Positions 5,500 through 5,744 of a stretch of 5,744 nt of DNA are shown here, piece after piece. The DNA is from Bacillota bacterium (GTDB taxonomy: Bacteria; Bacillota; Clostridia; Acetivibrionales; DSM-2933). A model generated the notes under the pieces. The model saw nothing but the letters and a program-made list of their open reading frames with translations, was not told the origin of the DNA and did no database searches. Position 1 is the stretch's first letter. Each line of letters opens with the position of its first letter. Position numbers and translations under genes: made by a program. The stretch spans positions 1-5,744 of the forward strand of contig JAUZPS010000327.1 in assembly GCA_030705945.1 (NCBI GenBank). Direction: 5' to 3'.

Positions 5500-5583
5500 T
5501 TATAATTTATTCTTCTTGATTCTACTATGAATACCAGATTTAAACAGCAGACTTTTTTCGGCTATTTGGTGGATTTTTTTCAT
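5500..5583 (-). CDS. Possible 27-residue leader peptide upstream of GH3
   Basis: ATG 5583-5581 opens a 27-codon frame with basic composition (starts MKKIHQIAEKSLLFK, ends RIKKNKL) and stops at TAA 5502-5500, 14 nt before the GH3 ATG. AGGAG (5598-5594) lies 10 nt upstream as a candidate ribosome binding site. The first codons coincide with the shared GAAA-N15-GCCGAAAA motif. Near the esterase the matching bases also read KKTHQLAEN in one frame (2731-2705), but preceded by a stop and with no ATG. So the conservation could reflect a peptide or simply the promoter DNA. If the motif is a promoter, transcription would begin inside this ORF and it would not be translated from that transcript. Confidence 0.25.
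   Translation of the reverse strand: MKKIHQIAEKSLLFKSGIHSRIKKNKL
5555..5581 (-). promoter_or_regulatory. Shared GAAA-N15-GCCGAAAA motif upstream of GH3 (sigma-D-like promoter candidate)
   Basis: On the minus strand GAAA (5581-5578) and GCCGAAAA (5562-5555) are 15 nt apart, as at 2708-2734; 24 of 27 bases agree between the two sites. The distance to the GH3 ATG (69 bp from the motif's inner edge) is normal for a promoter, and it lies just after the end of the upstream gene. The likeness to the sigma-D/sigma-28 consensus TAAA-N15-GCCGATAT is good at the -10 element and three of four bases at -35. Sigma-28-like promoters have been described for Clostridium thermocellum cellulase genes. A SigI-type promoter is an alternative, but its expected spacing fits less well. 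Confidence 0.55.
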
Positions 5584-5604
5584 ATTTTTCCCACTCCTCT
5601 CCCA

Positions 5605-5744
5605 TCAAGGACAAATCTCCTCATTTATGCCGCATTCTTGGACCAAATCTTTTAAGTTTTTAATTTCTTTGATACAATAGTTTCTATTAAGGTCCTGCAA
5701 GTATTTTACCCCTTTTATTATTGGTATCACGAACAACACACAAG
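5605..5744 (-). CDS. C-terminal end of an unidentified protein upstream of GH3 (partial at window edge)
   Basis: The minus-strand frame is open from the window edge to TGA 5607-5605 and gives 45 residues. A hydrophobic start VLFVIPIIKGVKYL is followed by QDLNRNYCIKEIKNLKDLVQ and an ending ECGINEEICP. The first part could be the end of a membrane helix or a buried strand; the rest looks like a charged helix with two cysteines. I do not recognise a family. Codon use and the absence of stops over 45 codons in AT-rich DNA support real coding. The stop is 118 bp before the GH3 ATG in the same direction. A promoter-like motif lies between and no terminator hairpin is visible, so readthrough into GH3 is possible. 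Confidence 0.55.
   Translation of the reverse strand, partial: CVLFVIPIIKGVKYLQDLNRNYCIKEIKNLKDLVQECGINEEICP

Overview
The window looks like chromosomal DNA from a low-GC, Gram-positive, plant-polysaccharide-degrading anaerobe of the Clostridia (Ruminiclostridium/Acetivibrio-like). This is inferred from AT-rich intergenic DNA, strong GGAGG-type ribosome binding sites, an S-layer-homology (SLH) cell-wall anchor remnant, a lipoprotein esterase and a secreted family 3 glycoside hydrolase. No marker gene fixes the species.

Layout. Bases 1-108 are the tail of an unidentified gene. Bases 109-636 are a gene graveyard: a 5'-truncated tyrosine recombinase, a 29-nt two-tier hairpin, and the last SLH repeat of a surface protein, closed by a strong intrinsic terminator at 659-695. 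On the minus strand at 751-1028 lies a previously unlisted remnant of a DUF3231-like (spore-coat-associated type) protein, readable across one apparent frameshift. Bases 1029-1255 hold nothing recognisable.

Two intact genes dominate, both on the minus strand. One is an alpha/beta-hydrolase esterase lipoprotein (1256-2419). The other is a secreted GH3 exo-beta-glucosidase/glucanase (3621-5486). Between them, 2436-3300 is rich in inverted repeats: a 113-bp near-palindrome abutting the esterase ribosome binding site, a diverged same-orientation copy in the leader of a small plus-strand membrane-protein gene (3307-3504), a separate 101-bp nested hairpin, and 25-bp inverted repeats 432 bp apart. 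The start of another minus-strand tail gene lies beyond the right edge (5605-5744).

How it fits together. The esterase and GH3 enzyme are both exported and plausibly help break down decorated plant glucans or hemicelluloses at the cell surface. The most interesting shared signal is a 27-bp motif, GAAA-N15-GCCGAAAA with a conserved spacer, found 69 bp upstream of the GH3 start and 289 bp upstream of the esterase start in the same orientation. It resembles a sigma-D/sigma-28-type promoter and may co-regulate the two genes. At GH3 the same bases also form the start of a 27-codon leader ORF that ends at the GH3 ribosome binding site. All identifications come from reading the sequence; no database search was run.
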